Origin: Rhizobium sp. 18055
Lineage (GTDB): Bacteria > Pseudomonadota > Alphaproteobacteria > Rhizobiales > Rhizobiaceae
NCBI RefSeq assembly: GCF_902706285.1
Contig: NZ_CACSKD010000015.1
Location: 86,453 to 150,452, forward strand
DNA: 64,000 nt
Direction: 5' to 3'
The notes under the pieces were generated by a model. That model was given only the letters and a program-made list of their open reading frames with translations, made no database searches and was not told the origin of the DNA. The position numbers were made by a program, and so were the translations under genes. Position 1 is the stretch's first letter, and each line of letters opens with the position of its first letter. Below, piece after piece: positions 36,023 to 45,525 of the stretch.

Positions 36023-38635
36023 TCAGCGGGCTTGTACAGTCTGAATGCCCTTAACTTGCCGCCGGCCTTCGTGCTTAAAGAACCATTGCTTGGTCGCTTC
36101 CGATGCGAGCAGATACAGCAGCGTGATGACGAGAATACCGGCCATCACGAAGGGCGGCAGCGGTACGAAGCCGAACCAACCGGCAAAGGGCAAATAGGGT
36201 GTGGCGACGGCCAGAAGCAGGGTGGCGAGGCTGAGCCAGGCGAGCAGGCTGCTGGGGCGGCTCAGCCAGAACGCCTTGCGGGTGCGTATAACGAAGACGA
36301 TGGCAAGCTCGGTAATCAGTGACTCCACGAACCATGCCGTCTGAAACGTCTCCGCGCTCGCCTGCACGACACCAAGCAGGAAGCCGAAGGTGATGAAATC
36401 GAACAGGGTGCTGACGAGGCCGAAGCTCAGCATGAAGCGGCGGATATAGCCGATATCCCAATGCCGTGGCGATTTGGTCTGGTCGATGTCGACATTGTCG
36501 GAGGCGATCGCCAACGAGGGAAGGTCGGACAGGAAGTTGTTCAATAGGATCTGCTTGGCGAGCAGCGGCAGGAACGGCAGGAACAGCGAGGCGAAGGCCA
36601 TGCTGATCATGTTGCCGAAGCTGGCGCTGGTGGTGATCGAGATGTATTTCATGGTGTTGGCGAAGGTCTTGCGGCTGTCGTCGATCCCGGTCAGCAGCAC
36701 GCCTAGATCCCGTTGCAGGAGGATCATGTCGGCGGCTTCGCGCGCCACGTCGACCGCGCTTTCCACCGAGATGCCGATATCGGCCGTGTGGAGCGCAGGC
36801 GCGTCATTGATGCCGTCGCCGAGATAACCGACGGTATGGCCGCGCTGACGCAGCGCCGCGATGATGCGCTCTTTCTGGTTCGGGTCGATCTCGACGAAGA
36901 GATCGGTTTTCGGCGCAAGGCCGAACAGCGCTTCCTTCGTCATGTGCGAAAGCTCTTCGCCCGTGATCATGCCATGCGCCTTCAATCCGACTGCCGCAGC
37001 CAGATGCTGGGCGACGTAGCGGTTGTCGCCGGTGATGACTTTGATGCCGATGCCGCGCGCGGCCATTGCCTTCAGCGTCTCCGCAACCCCCGGCTTGGGC
37101 GGGTCTAGGAAGAGCAAGAAGCCCGCGAAGGAGAGATCGGCTTCGTCCGAGCGGCCGTAGGACGGCTTTCGAGGAATATGGCGGATCGCCAGCGCCAGCA
37201 CCCGATACCCCTCCGCGCTCCACGCCTTGAACCTCTCCTCCAGCGCATTGCGTCTTTCGTCATCGAGCGGGGCCGTCCCGGTTTTCGTCAGGACCGATGT
37301 GCAGGCGGCGGTGACGTTCTGGACCGCGCCCTTGCAGATCATCAGGTCGTCCTGCTCGGCGTCCTTGCACACCACCACCGAGAGCGATTTGCGCACGAAA
37401 TCATAGGGGATTTCATCGACCTTGGCATATCCGGCGATATCGCCGCTCCCGGCGGACGCGGCGGCGATGGCTTCGTCGAGCGGGTTCTTCAATCCGGTTT
37501 GCAGCATGGCATTCAGCCGCGCCAACAGCATCACGTCGGCCGATGCCGCGCCATCGGTATCGAAGTAACCGTCCAGATGGATGACGCCTTCCGTCAGCGT
37601 CCCGGTCTTGTCGGTGCACAGGATATCCATGCTGCCGAGGTTCTCGATCGCTTCCAGACGCCGAACGATGACACCGTTGCCGGCCAGCGTCCGGGCGCCC
37701 CGCGCTAGCGTGACGCTGATGATCGCCGGCAGGAGTTCGGGCGTCAGGCCCACGGCGAGCGCCAGCGAGAACAGCAGGGAATCGATCAGCGGCCGCTCCA
37801 GCAGCAGGTTGGCGACGAAGACTAGGACGACAATCACCAGCATGATCTGCGTCATCAGATAGCCGAAGCGGCGGATGCCGGCCGCGAATTCGGTCTCGGG
37901 CGTCTTGCGCTGGATGGCGGCGGCTATGCCGGCGAATTCCGTCCGGTTGCCGGTCTTGACGACGAGCACGCTTGCCGTGCCGCTGCGCACCGACGTGCCG
38001 GTGAAGACGACGTTGCTGCGGTGTGACAGTCCTGCATCCAGAGCCGTCTCGCCGGGTGATTTCACCATCGGAAAGGTTTCGCCCGTCAGCACGGCCTCGC
38101 TGACGTTGAAATCGCGTGCCTCCAAAATGACGCCATCGGCTGCGATCAGGCTTCCTGCCGATAGTCTGAGGATGTCGCCGGGGACGATCTCTTCCGTCGG
38201 GATGTTGGTTTCCGCACCGTCGCGCAGGATCGTAGCCTTGGCTGAAATGCGCTTCTTCAGTGTGTCCATCGCCTTCGAGGCGCTGTACTCCTGGGTGAAG
38301 CTCAGCATACAGCTGGCCAGCACGATCACACCGATGATCAGCGCTTCCTCACCTTCGCCGACGACGGCCGAGACAATCGCCGCGAAGATCAGGATCAAAA
38401 CCAGCGGGCTGTAGAACTGCCTCGCAAAAAGCCGGAGCGGCGTCGCGCCGCCCTCGCTGGTCAGACTGTTTCTCCCGTCCCGGGACAGGCGGGCGCGCGC
38501 CTCGTCGGAGGAGAGCCCTCCTGTGGTCGCCTGCAGTTCGATATTCAGGTCGGCGACAGGCCGTGACCAATAAGGAGCAGAGGGGGCGGCATCGTCTGTA
38601 AGCGACGATGACGTGACAAGTCCGGATGGTTGCAT
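36023..38635 (-). CDS. mgtA: P-type ATPase, Mg2+ importer type (P3B)
   Basis: 870-aa cation ATPase from ATG 38635 (GAGG nine bases upstream; upstream in-frame leader not conserved). Blocks: LTGETFPMVKSPGE, VGLTPELLPAIISVTLARGA (typical MgtA/MgtB membrane motif), ILCTDKTGTLTEG (phospho-Asp), KVITGDN, and GYLGDGINDAPALHTADIGISV. C-terminal spans with FLPFLPLLAKQILLNNFLSDLPS fit the P3B group. It imports Mg2+ in characterised relatives. It lies downstream of a sensor kinase on the same strand (96 bases) and just upstream of the arc promoter; no MgtC, and no leader element was recognised. Confidence 0.9.
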   Translation of the reverse strand: MQPSGLVTSSSLTDDAAPSAPYWSRPVADLNIELQATTGGLSSDEARARLSRDGRNSLTSEGGATPLRLFARQFYSPLVLILIFAAIVSAVVGEGEEALIIGVIVLASCMLSFTQEYSASKAMDTLKKRISAKATILRDGAETNIPTEEIVPGDILRLSAGSLIAADGVILEARDFNVSEAVLTGETFPMVKSPGETALDAGLSHRSNVVFTGTSVRSGTASVLVVKTGNRTEFAGIAAAIQRKTPETEFAAGIRRFGYLMTQIMLVIVVLVFVANLLLERPLIDSLLFSLALAVGLTPELLPAIISVTLARGARTLAGNGVIVRRLEAIENLGSMDILCTDKTGTLTEGVIHLDGYFDTDGAASADVMLLARLNAMLQTGLKNPLDEAIAAASAGSGDIAGYAKVDEIPYDFVRKSLSVVVCKDAEQDDLMICKGAVQNVTAACTSVLTKTGTAPLDDERRNALEERFKAWSAEGYRVLALAIRHIPRKPSYGRSDEADLSFAGFLLFLDPPKPGVAETLKAMAARGIGIKVITGDNRYVAQHLAAAVGLKAHGMITGEELSHMTKEALFGLAPKTDLFVEIDPNQKERIIAALRQRGHTVGYLGDGINDAPALHTADIGISVESAVDVAREAADMILLQRDLGVLLTGIDDSRKTFANTMKYISITTSASFGNMISMAFASLFLPFLPLLAKQILLNNFLSDLPSLAIASDNVDIDQTKSPRHWDIGYIRRFMLSFGLVSTLFDFITFGFLLGVVQASAETFQTAWFVESLITELAIVFVIRTRKAFWLSRPSSLLAWLSLATLLLAVATPYLPFAGWFGFVPLPPFVMAGILVITLLYLLASEATKQWFFKHEGRRQVKGIQTVQAR

Positions 38636-38730
38636 CGCTTTTTCCTCGTCGCGATTGCAAGGACCGTAGCGCGACACTGCGGATGTTCTTCCCAAAACGG
38701 TTATGCTTGCGACACAAGCAGCGTTATGCC

Positions 38731-39852
38731 TCAAGCCGTGTTGGGCATTCGGGAGGTGAAAGTTGCTCGGGTGACCGCCACTTTCATGCCCGCCTCGCTC
38801 GATGAAATCGCGACGAACGCATCGAGTTGCTTGGCGAGTGCGTCGATGATCACGGCGCCGAGGCCGGAACCGGGCTCGGGAGATGCGTTGACTTCACCCC
38901 TTCCGACACCGTTGTCGGAGACGACAAGTTTCCAGTCCGGATCCTGAACCTCGTAGCTTACGAGGATGCGCGCATCCGCCCTCGGTTTGGGAAAGGCATA
39001 TTTGATCGCGTTGATCACCAGCTCGGTGACGATCAGGCCGAGACTGACTGCATTCGCCGAAGGTATTGAGCTTTTATCCGCGGTGACGTCGATGGTCACC
39101 GTGTTGGTCTCCGGCACCATGGACGCGGCCAGCCCCGAACATAGCTTCTTGAGATAGGCGGCCACCTCGATCTGGTCGATCCCGTCGGTCAGGTGCAGAT
39201 AATTCTGGACCGCAGCCACGGACATGACCCTTTGATGGGCATCCTCGAGATGATGGCGGGTTTCTGGCGACGTCACGGCCCGGGCCTTGAGCATCAGGAT
39301 GCTGGCGATAATCTGAAGGCTGTTGGCGACGCGGTGCTGCATCTCCTGGAAGAGGACACGCTGCTGCGCGAGCAGCTCCTCGGTACGCTCCAGCAGGGCC
39401 TGTTTTTGCGCTTCTGCCTGTCTCGCCTCGGTGATGTCCCGAAACGCCAGCAAGGTCATTGACCGGCCGGAACCCGCATAGCGCACCGTCCTGGCGCTCA
39501 ACAGCATGGTACGTCGACCGAGCCGGGGAACCTCGCGCTCGAACTCGAAACCGGCGATCGGCTTGTGCTCGGGAATAGCGGTTTTCAGGAAATCGCGTAG
39601 CACCGGGATGTCCCACTGCCGCTCATCGAGATCATAAAGGGTGATCCCGTGCGAATGGGTCGGATCAATATCAAACGTGTGATAGAACGCATCGTTCGCC
39701 GCGATCACACCGAGCTTGTCGTCGAGAACTACGAATGGTTCGGGTATAGTCTCGACGATCGCCAGAGCGAGCGTTTGGGCGTCCTCTGGATGTTCGAACT
39801 GTTTCATGGGGCCCATGCCCCCAACGATGTCGGCGCGAGCCGCGGCCTGCAC
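38731..39852 (-). CDS. PAS sensor kinase of the HisKA_2 type
   Basis: 373-aa cytoplasmic kinase: PAS domain at about 25-145 (IPEPFVVLDDKLGVIAANDAFY to LLAFRDITEARQ), a short coiled coil, and the HisKA_2 dimerisation box FQEMQHRVANSLQIIASIL with the phospho-His in QHRV. The HATPase part has LGLIVTELVINAIKYAF and VSDNGVGRG. These kinases are abundant in Rhizobiales and often lack an adjacent regulator, as here. Starts at 39816 or 39807 are possible in place of 39852. Upstream of the mgtA-type gene on the same strand. Confidence 0.85.
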   Translation of the reverse strand: MQAAARADIVGGMGPMKQFEHPEDAQTLALAIVETIPEPFVVLDDKLGVIAANDAFYHTFDIDPTHSHGITLYDLDERQWDIPVLRDFLKTAIPEHKPIAGFEFEREVPRLGRRTMLLSARTVRYAGSGRSMTLLAFRDITEARQAEAQKQALLERTEELLAQQRVLFQEMQHRVANSLQIIASILMLKARAVTSPETRHHLEDAHQRVMSVAAVQNYLHLTDGIDQIEVAAYLKKLCSGLAASMVPETNTVTIDVTADKSSIPSANAVSLGLIVTELVINAIKYAFPKPRADARILVSYEVQDPDWKLVVSDNGVGRGEVNASPEPGSGLGAVIIDALAKQLDAFVAISSSEAGMKVAVTRATFTSRMPNTA

Positions 39853-39989
39853 ATGAATTGCTGTTCCGATGTTATGACCTGCCTCGAATGACCCCTAACA
39901 CATTCGCACCATCAAGGGACAGGTGTCCGTGCGGGTTTTTATTCCCGGGCTGCCGCTGCATATCCAGCTGGCAAGCTCTCTCCTTCCAA

Positions 39990-40125
39990 CTTCTTGCTGA
40001 TGCCACCCTGATCGGGATCGCGATCCCCGTGTAACCGAGGTCGGCTCGATCGAAGGACAGGTCGATATCTTCGGCAGACCGACGAAGGGCACCGAATGCT
40101 TTGGAAATGGACGTGCCACTCCTGG
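39990..40125 (-). pseudogene. Fragment of an abiEii-like toxin gene
   Basis: About 135 bases closely match the abiEii gene at 56602-56735 by eye, encoding GTSISKAFGALRRSAEDIDLSFDR in place of GTSLSKAFGAIRRFSEDIDLSFDR. A single-base deletion relative to the intact copy (GCGATCCCCGTG vs GCGATCACCCGTG) shifts the frame after LGYTG, and both ends of the gene are missing. It is fused downstream of an unrelated alpha/beta hydrolase start. A relic of a second AbiE locus or of recombination with the present one. Confidence 0.7.
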
Positions 40126-40210
40126 CAACGCCGTCGGCGGGTCCTGCCTCGCAATAGTGGATCTCGAGCACTCCTGAGGATGCGCGCTTTAAGGTTGGCT
40201 TTTGTGACAT
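40126..40210 (-). pseudogene. Alpha/beta hydrolase N-terminal stump
   Basis: From ATG 40210 the frame begins MSQKPTLKRASSGVLEIHY then CEAGPADG, the familiar start of alpha/beta hydrolases of the haloalkane dehalogenase/epoxide hydrolase kind (VLEIAYxExGPxDGRPVxLLHG). It breaks off before the HG motif and reads straight into the abiEii fragment, giving a chimeric 112-aa frame with no sensible product. Confidence 0.5.
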
Positions 40211-40212
40211 GA

Positions 40213-41085
40213 TTATTCCGCCTGAAGGTTTCCGTCAGATGAAGCTGGCTTCCTGTGAGGCAAGCAAAACAAAGACCGGGGCAAGCTCGACCGGCTGGCC
40301 GGGGCGACCGAAGTCGCTGTCCTTGCCGAAATTCTTCACCTTCTCGTCCGGCTGGCCACCACTCGGTTGGAGAACCGTCCATACCGGTCCCGGTGCGGCG
40401 ACATTCGCGCGGATACCTCGTTCGATCAGCTGTTTGGCGAGAGCCTTCGTATAGGCGACGATACAGGCTTTTGTCGTGGCATAGTCGAGCAGTATCGGTG
40501 ATGGGTGATAAGCCTGAATGGAAGCTGTCGTTATCACCGCGGAACCCACGGCCATATGCGGCACGGCGGCCTGTGCGATCCAGTGAAGCGCATAGAGATT
40601 GGTCTTCATCGTCTTATCGAAGTCCTGGGTCGACAAATCCTCGATCTTCTCGCAATACTGCTGCCGACCGGCATTGACGACGAGAATGTCCAGACCGCCA
40701 AGCCCGGAAACGGCCTTCTCTACGAGCTCCTTGCACCATGCTTCGTCCTTGATATCTCCCGGCAGGGCGACAGACTGTCTGCCCTCGGCTTCGATAAGGG
40801 CGATCACCTCTTTCGCGTCCCCTTCCTCATCCGGCAGATAGGCAATCGCGACATCGGCGCCTTCGCGAGCGAACGCGTTGCCGCGGCGCGACCGATGCCG
40901 GAATCGCCGCCGGTGACGAGCGCCTTCCAGCCGTTGAGCTTCCCCGACCCGTGATAACTCTCTTCGCCGTGATCCGGAATAGGATCCATCTTGCGGGCAA
41001 GGCCGGGGGCCTGTTGCGGCTGATCCGGAAAAGGGGGACCGGGATAAAGCCTACGAGGGTCGTTTAAGGAGAGTTTGTGGTTCAT
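40213..41085 (-). pseudogene. Frameshifted SDR oxidoreductase gene
   Basis: Short-chain dehydrogenase of the YghA-like NADP group. The start is ATG 41085 (MNHKLSLNDPRRLYPGPPFP), with the nucleotide site ALVTGGDSGIGRAAA. The frame then shifts near 40870 and continues in another as VIALIEAEGRQ, LDILVVNAGRQQY, SIQAYHPSPILLDYATTK (catalytic Tyr and Lys), ending EASFI* at 40235. A shifted frame just after (SDGNLQAE*) looks like the true C-terminus following a small deletion. Two lesions make a functional product unlikely unless the frameshift is a sequencing error. Confidence 0.7.
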
Positions 41086-41679
41086 GATGACATCCGATGT
41101 TTTTTGAGAATGCATGTCTGCGAACGCCCGTTTTATTCCTTTGTTCCTGCAACTCCGGCGGCTCCGAGCAAACTTTGAACCTTCGTTCGCCGTGATTATC
41201 GATGAACGAGGAAATGAAGTCCAAGTGCGCAGACAAGCAGATGCAAGATCGACCACATCGCCGAAAGCGGCAAAGACTGCGGCATGCTCGGCGACGGCAA
41301 ACAAGGACGATATTGGTGGCGAAAAGGCGGCGGTTCCCGAAAGAGCAAGGCACAGGTCATCCCGGAGCTACAAAGGGTGGCGAGAAACGAGCAGGCAATC
41401 GCGACCGGCGACAAACCGTCACGGCTTCGGCAAAGAACACGGCTGCTAACGAAAGGCCTATCGCCGAGCACCGCGCCCGACTCTGGCGAGTCCGGTCACG
41501 CGCTCCAATGACGCTCCGCTCGCAGGTGCTATGTATTCTTAGACCAAGTGCAATACAAATCAGGAGGTCGCCTTGCATCTGTTGAGCCGGGGAAACCCAA
41601 TTCCTATTTATCATCCAAACCGGCGTTGGCCACGCCAGAGAAACTGGCCCACAAAAGCGCGACCGACATGGAGAGACGG
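41086..41679. other. Region before cbpA without a recognisable gene
   Basis: About 590 bases between the SDR pseudogene start and the cbpA start. Several open frames up to 127 codons cross it but overlap one another on both strands, lack ribosome sites and show no family features. Bases 41515-41560 are AT-rich and may hold the cbpA promoter. I see no tRNA, repeat or clear operator. Confidence 0.4.
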
Positions 41680-42603
41680 ATGAGTGATGATCCATATGAG
41701 CTTCTCGGGGTGAAGCGCGATGCTTCGCAAAAAGAGATCCAAGCGGCGTTTCGCAAACTCGCAAAAAAACTGCACCCTGATCTCAATCCCGGCGACAAGA
41801 ACTCCGAGGAGCGGTTCAAAGCAATTTCCGCCGCAAACGAGATTCTCGGTGATGAAGAAAAACGAAGACGTTTCGATCGCGACGAGATTGACATCACGGG
41901 TACCGAGCAGCAACCGCGTCAATATTATCGCGACTACGCGTCGCAAGCCCGCTCGAGCGACCCTTATCGCAACAATGCCGGCTTTGCGGATTTCGGGGAC
42001 GGCGATGACGTGTTTTCAAGTTTCTTTTCCAGACGAGCGTCGAGCGGACAGTCCCGCTTCAAGGGTCATGATCTGCACTTTTCGATGAACATCGACTTCC
42101 TCGAAGCTGTAAATGGCATGAGAACGCATGTGAGCTTACCTGATGGTCCTAGCCTGGAAGTTCACGTGCCGGCAGGGACCCGAGACGGGCAAACCTTGCG
42201 TCTGCGCGGCCAGGGTTCGCCGGGATCATCATCGGGCCGACCGCCGGGTGATGCGCTCATCGAAGTGCATGTTCGCCCGCACCCGTTCTATGTCCGCGAC
42301 GGCGACGACATTCGTCTTGAGGTGCCGATAACGGTGAAGGAAGCCGTTCTTGGGGGGAAAATAAGGGTTCCGACTCCGTCCGGGCCGGTGAACCTTACCC
42401 TGCCAGCTCATTCGAATTCCGGAAAAACCCTCCGCCTGAAAGGAAAAGGGGTGGCAAAGACCGGAGGTGGCCATGGCGACGCCTACGTCAGCCTCAAAAT
42501 CGTGCTTCCCGAAACGCCGGATGAGACATTGTCGGCATTCATGCAGAGCTGGGCTGCGGCAGACAATCACGATCCACGCAAAATCATGGGAGACAAGCCA
42601 TGA
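41680..42603 (+). CDS. cbpA: DnaJ-class co-chaperone CbpA
   Basis: 307 aa from ATG 41680 (GGAG six bases upstream); the open frame in front to 41548 is not conserved-looking. J-domain at about 3-70 with DPYELLGVKRDASQKEIQAAF and the HPD motif in KKLHPDLNPGDK, then a G-rich linker and the two C-terminal substrate-binding domains (GHDLHFSMNIDFLEAVNG, HPFYVRDGDDIRLEVPITVKEA). There is no Cys-rich zinc domain, which distinguishes CbpA from DnaJ. Works with DnaK. The ATGA overlap with cbpM marks the standard pair. Confidence 0.92.
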   Translation: MSDDPYELLGVKRDASQKEIQAAFRKLAKKLHPDLNPGDKNSEERFKAISAANEILGDEEKRRRFDRDEIDITGTEQQPRQYYRDYASQARSSDPYRNNAGFADFGDGDDVFSSFFSRRASSGQSRFKGHDLHFSMNIDFLEAVNGMRTHVSLPDGPSLEVHVPAGTRDGQTLRLRGQGSPGSSSGRPPGDALIEVHVRPHPFYVRDGDDIRLEVPITVKEAVLGGKIRVPTPSGPVNLTLPAHSNSGKTLRLKGKGVAKTGGGHGDAYVSLKIVLPETPDETLSAFMQSWAAADNHDPRKIMGDKP

Positions 42604-42923
42604 ATGACGTCGAACTTCGCGAGATCCTATCCATCGAAGTGACCGTGCTCGAATTCTGGATCGAACAGTCCTGGATCGTCCCGGACATGACAGGGGGAGA
42701 GCCGAGCTTTCGCGACGCTGACGTCGCCCGCGGCCAACTCATCCTGGACCTACTCGACCGAATGGGTGTCAATGAAGCCGGCGTGGATGTGATCATGGAA
42801 CTGATCGACCAGCTACATGGCATGCGAGAGACCATGCAGGATCTCGTGCGCGCCGTCCGGTCGCAGGATGAAGACACTCAAATGAAAATATTCCGGCAGA
42901 CGAGTGCGCGACAAATCGGCTAG
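42600..42923 (+). CDS. cbpM: Chaperone modulator CbpM
   Basis: 107 aa, starting within the cbpA stop (ATGA). In characterised systems CbpM binds the CbpA J-domain and inhibits its DnaK stimulation. The sequence shows the family's acidic MerR-like helical layout: LREILSIEVTVLEFWIEQSWIVP, FRDADVARGQLILDLLDRMGVNEAGVDVI and LIDQLHGMRETMQDL. Normal length. Confidence 0.88.
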   Translation: MNDVELREILSIEVTVLEFWIEQSWIVPDMTGGEPSFRDADVARGQLILDLLDRMGVNEAGVDVIMELIDQLHGMRETMQDLVRAVRSQDEDTQMKIFRQTSARQIG

Positions 42924-42964
42924 TCGCTTGGCCCAGAGCGACGGGAACGGGGCGGGATTTAGTC

Positions 42965-43603
42965 CTACCGCAATCGGCCGGACGTATCTTCCCCTTTCCT
43001 ATCCACGATATTTCCAAGCGCGGCATATTCCCGTGCCAAGAAATCGAGGAGCGCCCGGACTGACGGCAGCAATCCTCTTCGCGATGGAAACGCCGCATGA
43101 ATGATGCCGGCCCTGGGCGCCCAGTCGGGTAGCAGATCGACCAGTCGCCCGGTTCGCAAATCGTCCTCGATGACGAAGGTCGGAAACTGGCCCACGCCCG
43201 CGCCGCGTAAGGCTGCGAGCCGTAGCGCCACCATATCTTCCGTGACGAAACGTGGCTTGGTCCGGATCGTCGACAAGGCGCCGCCCGGGCCATCGAGTCG
43301 CCATTCATGATCCAGCCTGGCGGGGTCCCATGCAAGGCTCGGCAATCCTGACAGGTCTGCCGGGACAAGAGATCGCGCGAATGCCTGGACGACCGATGGA
43401 CTGGCGACCAGGCGCGGGCTGTCCGCCAGCCGGCGAATGACGAGATCGCTGTCGTCCAGCGGCGGAAAGCGAACCCGAACAGCAAGGTCGAATCCTTCAC
43501 GAATCACATCCACCCGGCGATTGGTGCTTTCCAGCAGCACCTCGACCTTGGGGCATTGCTCCATGAAACGTGCGATCATCTCGCCGACCTGAAAATAAAT
43601 GAT
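42965..43603 (-). pseudogene. LysR-type regulator lacking its HTH
   Basis: About 210 codons encode only the effector-binding half of a LysR regulator: VEVLLESTNRRVDVIREGFDLAVRV, RRLADSPRLVASPSVV, and GVGQFPTFVIEDDLRTGRLVDLLPDW. The winged helix N-terminus is missing; open frame in the right phase runs only a few codons upstream of 43579 and the DNA beyond does not look like LysR. Probably the remains of a rearrangement. Expression as a lone effector domain cannot be excluded. Confidence 0.75.
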
Positions 43604-43893
43604 AGAGGACGGGCAACAGTTCGACTCAGCACGCGGCTGATTTAACTCAGATACTCCGCGCGACGCGGCACCTATCGCTCCGAGTATCTACCGTGCTTAG
43701 ATGTCGAACGTACATGTCCGGCGGATGCTGTCGGATCGCCCGGAGATCAACAGCGAAGGCGAGATCACAATCTCGAGCCTAGATTCAGCGTGTTGAAGGC
43801 CATGTTTGCCATCATTAAGCTCGATTCCGACCACCCACAGAGCACTGCTGTCAGCGTGCCCTATGTCGATTTGCTCGAAGGGAAGCTTGCAGG

Positions 43894-44952
43894 TTAGTTC
43901 ACAAGACGTGCCAACGGTACCTTTACCGACAACGACAGCCCCTCGGCTCGCCAGTCCTTTTCCATCGTCCCGCTCAGGCCTTGGAGCGCCGCTTTTTCGA
44001 GCGTTGTACCGAAGCCTTCGCGATCCGATGCCTCCGCGAAACCCAGGGCGCCATGCTCATTCCATTTCAGATGAAGGAGTTCGTCTGCGGTACAAACGTC
44101 GACGGTCAATGTGCCGGAAGGAGTGGATAGGGCTCCATACTTTGCCGCATTCGTCGTCAGTTCGTGCAAGAGAAGCGCGAAAGATGTCAAAGCATTGCCG
44201 GCGAGAGGCGCATCCGAGCCAGTGATGACAATGCGTGAGCCGTCAACATGTTCGTACGGCGCCAGAATGGCCTTGAGCAGTGCGGTCACGGTGGTGTCAG
44301 TTTGATTTGCCTCACCATCGCGCGTGAGGTCAGGCATCGTCAGTTCATGCGCCATGGCCAAAGCGTGCATCCTCGATCTAAGGTCCGCCGCCAGGTCTGT
44401 TACGCTTTTCGACCGCCGCGCGCTCAGAGAGATAAGACCCGCCGCGAGGCTGAACAGGTTCTTGATCCGGTGATTTATCTCGCGCAGGAGAACGTCCTTA
44501 TGGCGAGCTGCCTCCCTGAGGGCCTCCGCCTGCATCTCCAGTTCGTCTCTCTGCGCCGCCAATTGCTGGCGTTGTCGGTAGAGTTCAAAAAAGACGTCAA
44601 CCTTGCTCCGCAAAATGTCCGGCTCGATCGGCTTCTGAATGAAGTCAACCGCACCTGCCTCGTACCCGCGAAACCGACGCTGGCCGTCGGTTGTCCCGGC
44701 TGTGACGAAGATGATCGGAATACGGCGGGTACGGTCGTTGCCGCGCAGGAATTCCGCCAGTTCAAACCCGTTGAGGCCTGGCATTTGCACATCGACGAGG
44801 GCAAGCGCCACATCGTGTTGTAGCAGGAGCTCGAGTGCCTGGTCGCCCGACCGGGCTTTCAGAAGAAGAATATCGTCACGGCGAAGCAGCGCCTCCAGTG
44901 ACAGGAGATTTTCCTCAAGATCATCCACCAACAGAAACGGAACCGGCTCCAT
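43894..44952 (-). CDS. Receiver plus HWE/HisKA_2 histidine kinase
   Basis: 352-aa protein with the unusual order REC then kinase. REC at about 5-120: LLVDDLEENLLSLEALL, phospho-Asp in LALVDVQMPGLNGFE, FIQKPIEPD. Then a coiled coil (about 125-150) and the kinase with H-box VLLREINHRIKNLFSLAAGL and HATPase block LLLHELTTNAAKYGAL and GFGTTLEKAAL. Last gene of a four-gene operon, three bases after cheB. Probably receives phosphate from the large hybrid kinase in the same operon. Rhizobial relatives sit in stress-response relays; target unknown. Confidence 0.88.
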   Translation of the reverse strand: MEPVPFLLVDDLEENLLSLEALLRRDDILLLKARSGDQALELLLQHDVALALVDVQMPGLNGFELAEFLRGNDRTRRIPIIFVTAGTTDGQRRFRGYEAGAVDFIQKPIEPDILRSKVDVFFELYRQRQQLAAQRDELEMQAEALREAARHKDVLLREINHRIKNLFSLAAGLISLSARRSKSVTDLAADLRSRMHALAMAHELTMPDLTRDGEANQTDTTVTALLKAILAPYEHVDGSRIVITGSDAPLAGNALTSFALLLHELTTNAAKYGALSTPSGTLTVDVCTADELLHLKWNEHGALGFAEASDREGFGTTLEKAALQGLSGTMEKDWRAEGLSLSVKVPLARLVN

Positions 44953-44955
44953 GTG

Positions 44956-45525
44956 TTACACAAACCTCTTTAGATATTGGGCAATCGCCTCAAGTGAAAG
45001 GACACGCGCGCCGGGACACAATCGGAGGGCGGCTTCAGGCATTGCGGTTGCGAACGCGTCCGCCGGGTCTTGAACCAGCGCCAGCCCACCCGCTTTGACG
45101 GCGGCAGCCAGACCGGTGGCACCATCGCTGTTGGCACCGGTCAGCACCACCGCAATCAGCGCCGGCCCAAAGGCATCGGCACCGCTTTCAAACAAAACAT
45201 CGATCGATGGACGAGAAAAAAGAACGCGCTCGTCGGCAGATAGTGAAAGAGTCTTATCCACTTCAATCAGCAGATGGTAGTCGGGTGGAGCAAAATAGAT
45301 CGTGCCACCGCTCATCGGTTGTTTGTCCATGGCTTCCTGGACGTCAAGCTGACACTTGGCCCGAAACAGTTCGGCCATGATACTGCGTTTGTCTGGCGGA
45401 ACATGAACGACGACAATGATCGGCAGGCGAAAGTCGGCGGGAAGCGCAGGCAGGATGACCGACAGGGCTTCGAGCGCGCCGGCAGACGCGCCAATAACGA
45501 TGGCTTCGGGTTGAACTCTCGTCAT
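44956..45525 (-). CDS. Stand-alone CheB-type methylesterase
   Basis: 189 aa, only the catalytic domain of CheB (no receiver). The serine hydrolase residues are in place: Ser14 in IGASAGALEAL, His41 in VVVHVPPDK, Asp134 in LTGANSDGATGL. It overlaps cheR by four bases. In canonical chemotaxis it would demethylate receptors, but here it is paired with CheR and a hybrid kinase, so it may act on a non-chemotaxis target. Without a receiver it must be regulated otherwise. Confidence 0.9.
   Translation of the reverse strand: MTRVQPEAIVIGASAGALEALSVILPALPADFRLPIIVVVHVPPDKRSIMAELFRAKCQLDVQEAMDKQPMSGGTIYFAPPDYHLLIEVDKTLSLSADERVLFSRPSIDVLFESGADAFGPALIAVVLTGANSDGATGLAAAVKAGGLALVQDPADAFATAMPEAALRLCPGARVLSLEAIAQYLKRFV

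Noticed and set aside
43649..43689. AGATACTC / GAGTATCT inverted repeat with a 25-base spacer
   Set aside because: Eight-base arms with a long spacer and no gene clearly placed to use it; could be chance.
43802..43897. 31-codon frame (MFAIIKLDSDHP...) on the plus strand
   Set aside because: Very short, overlaps the end of the REC-kinase gene on the other strand, and lacks a ribosome site.
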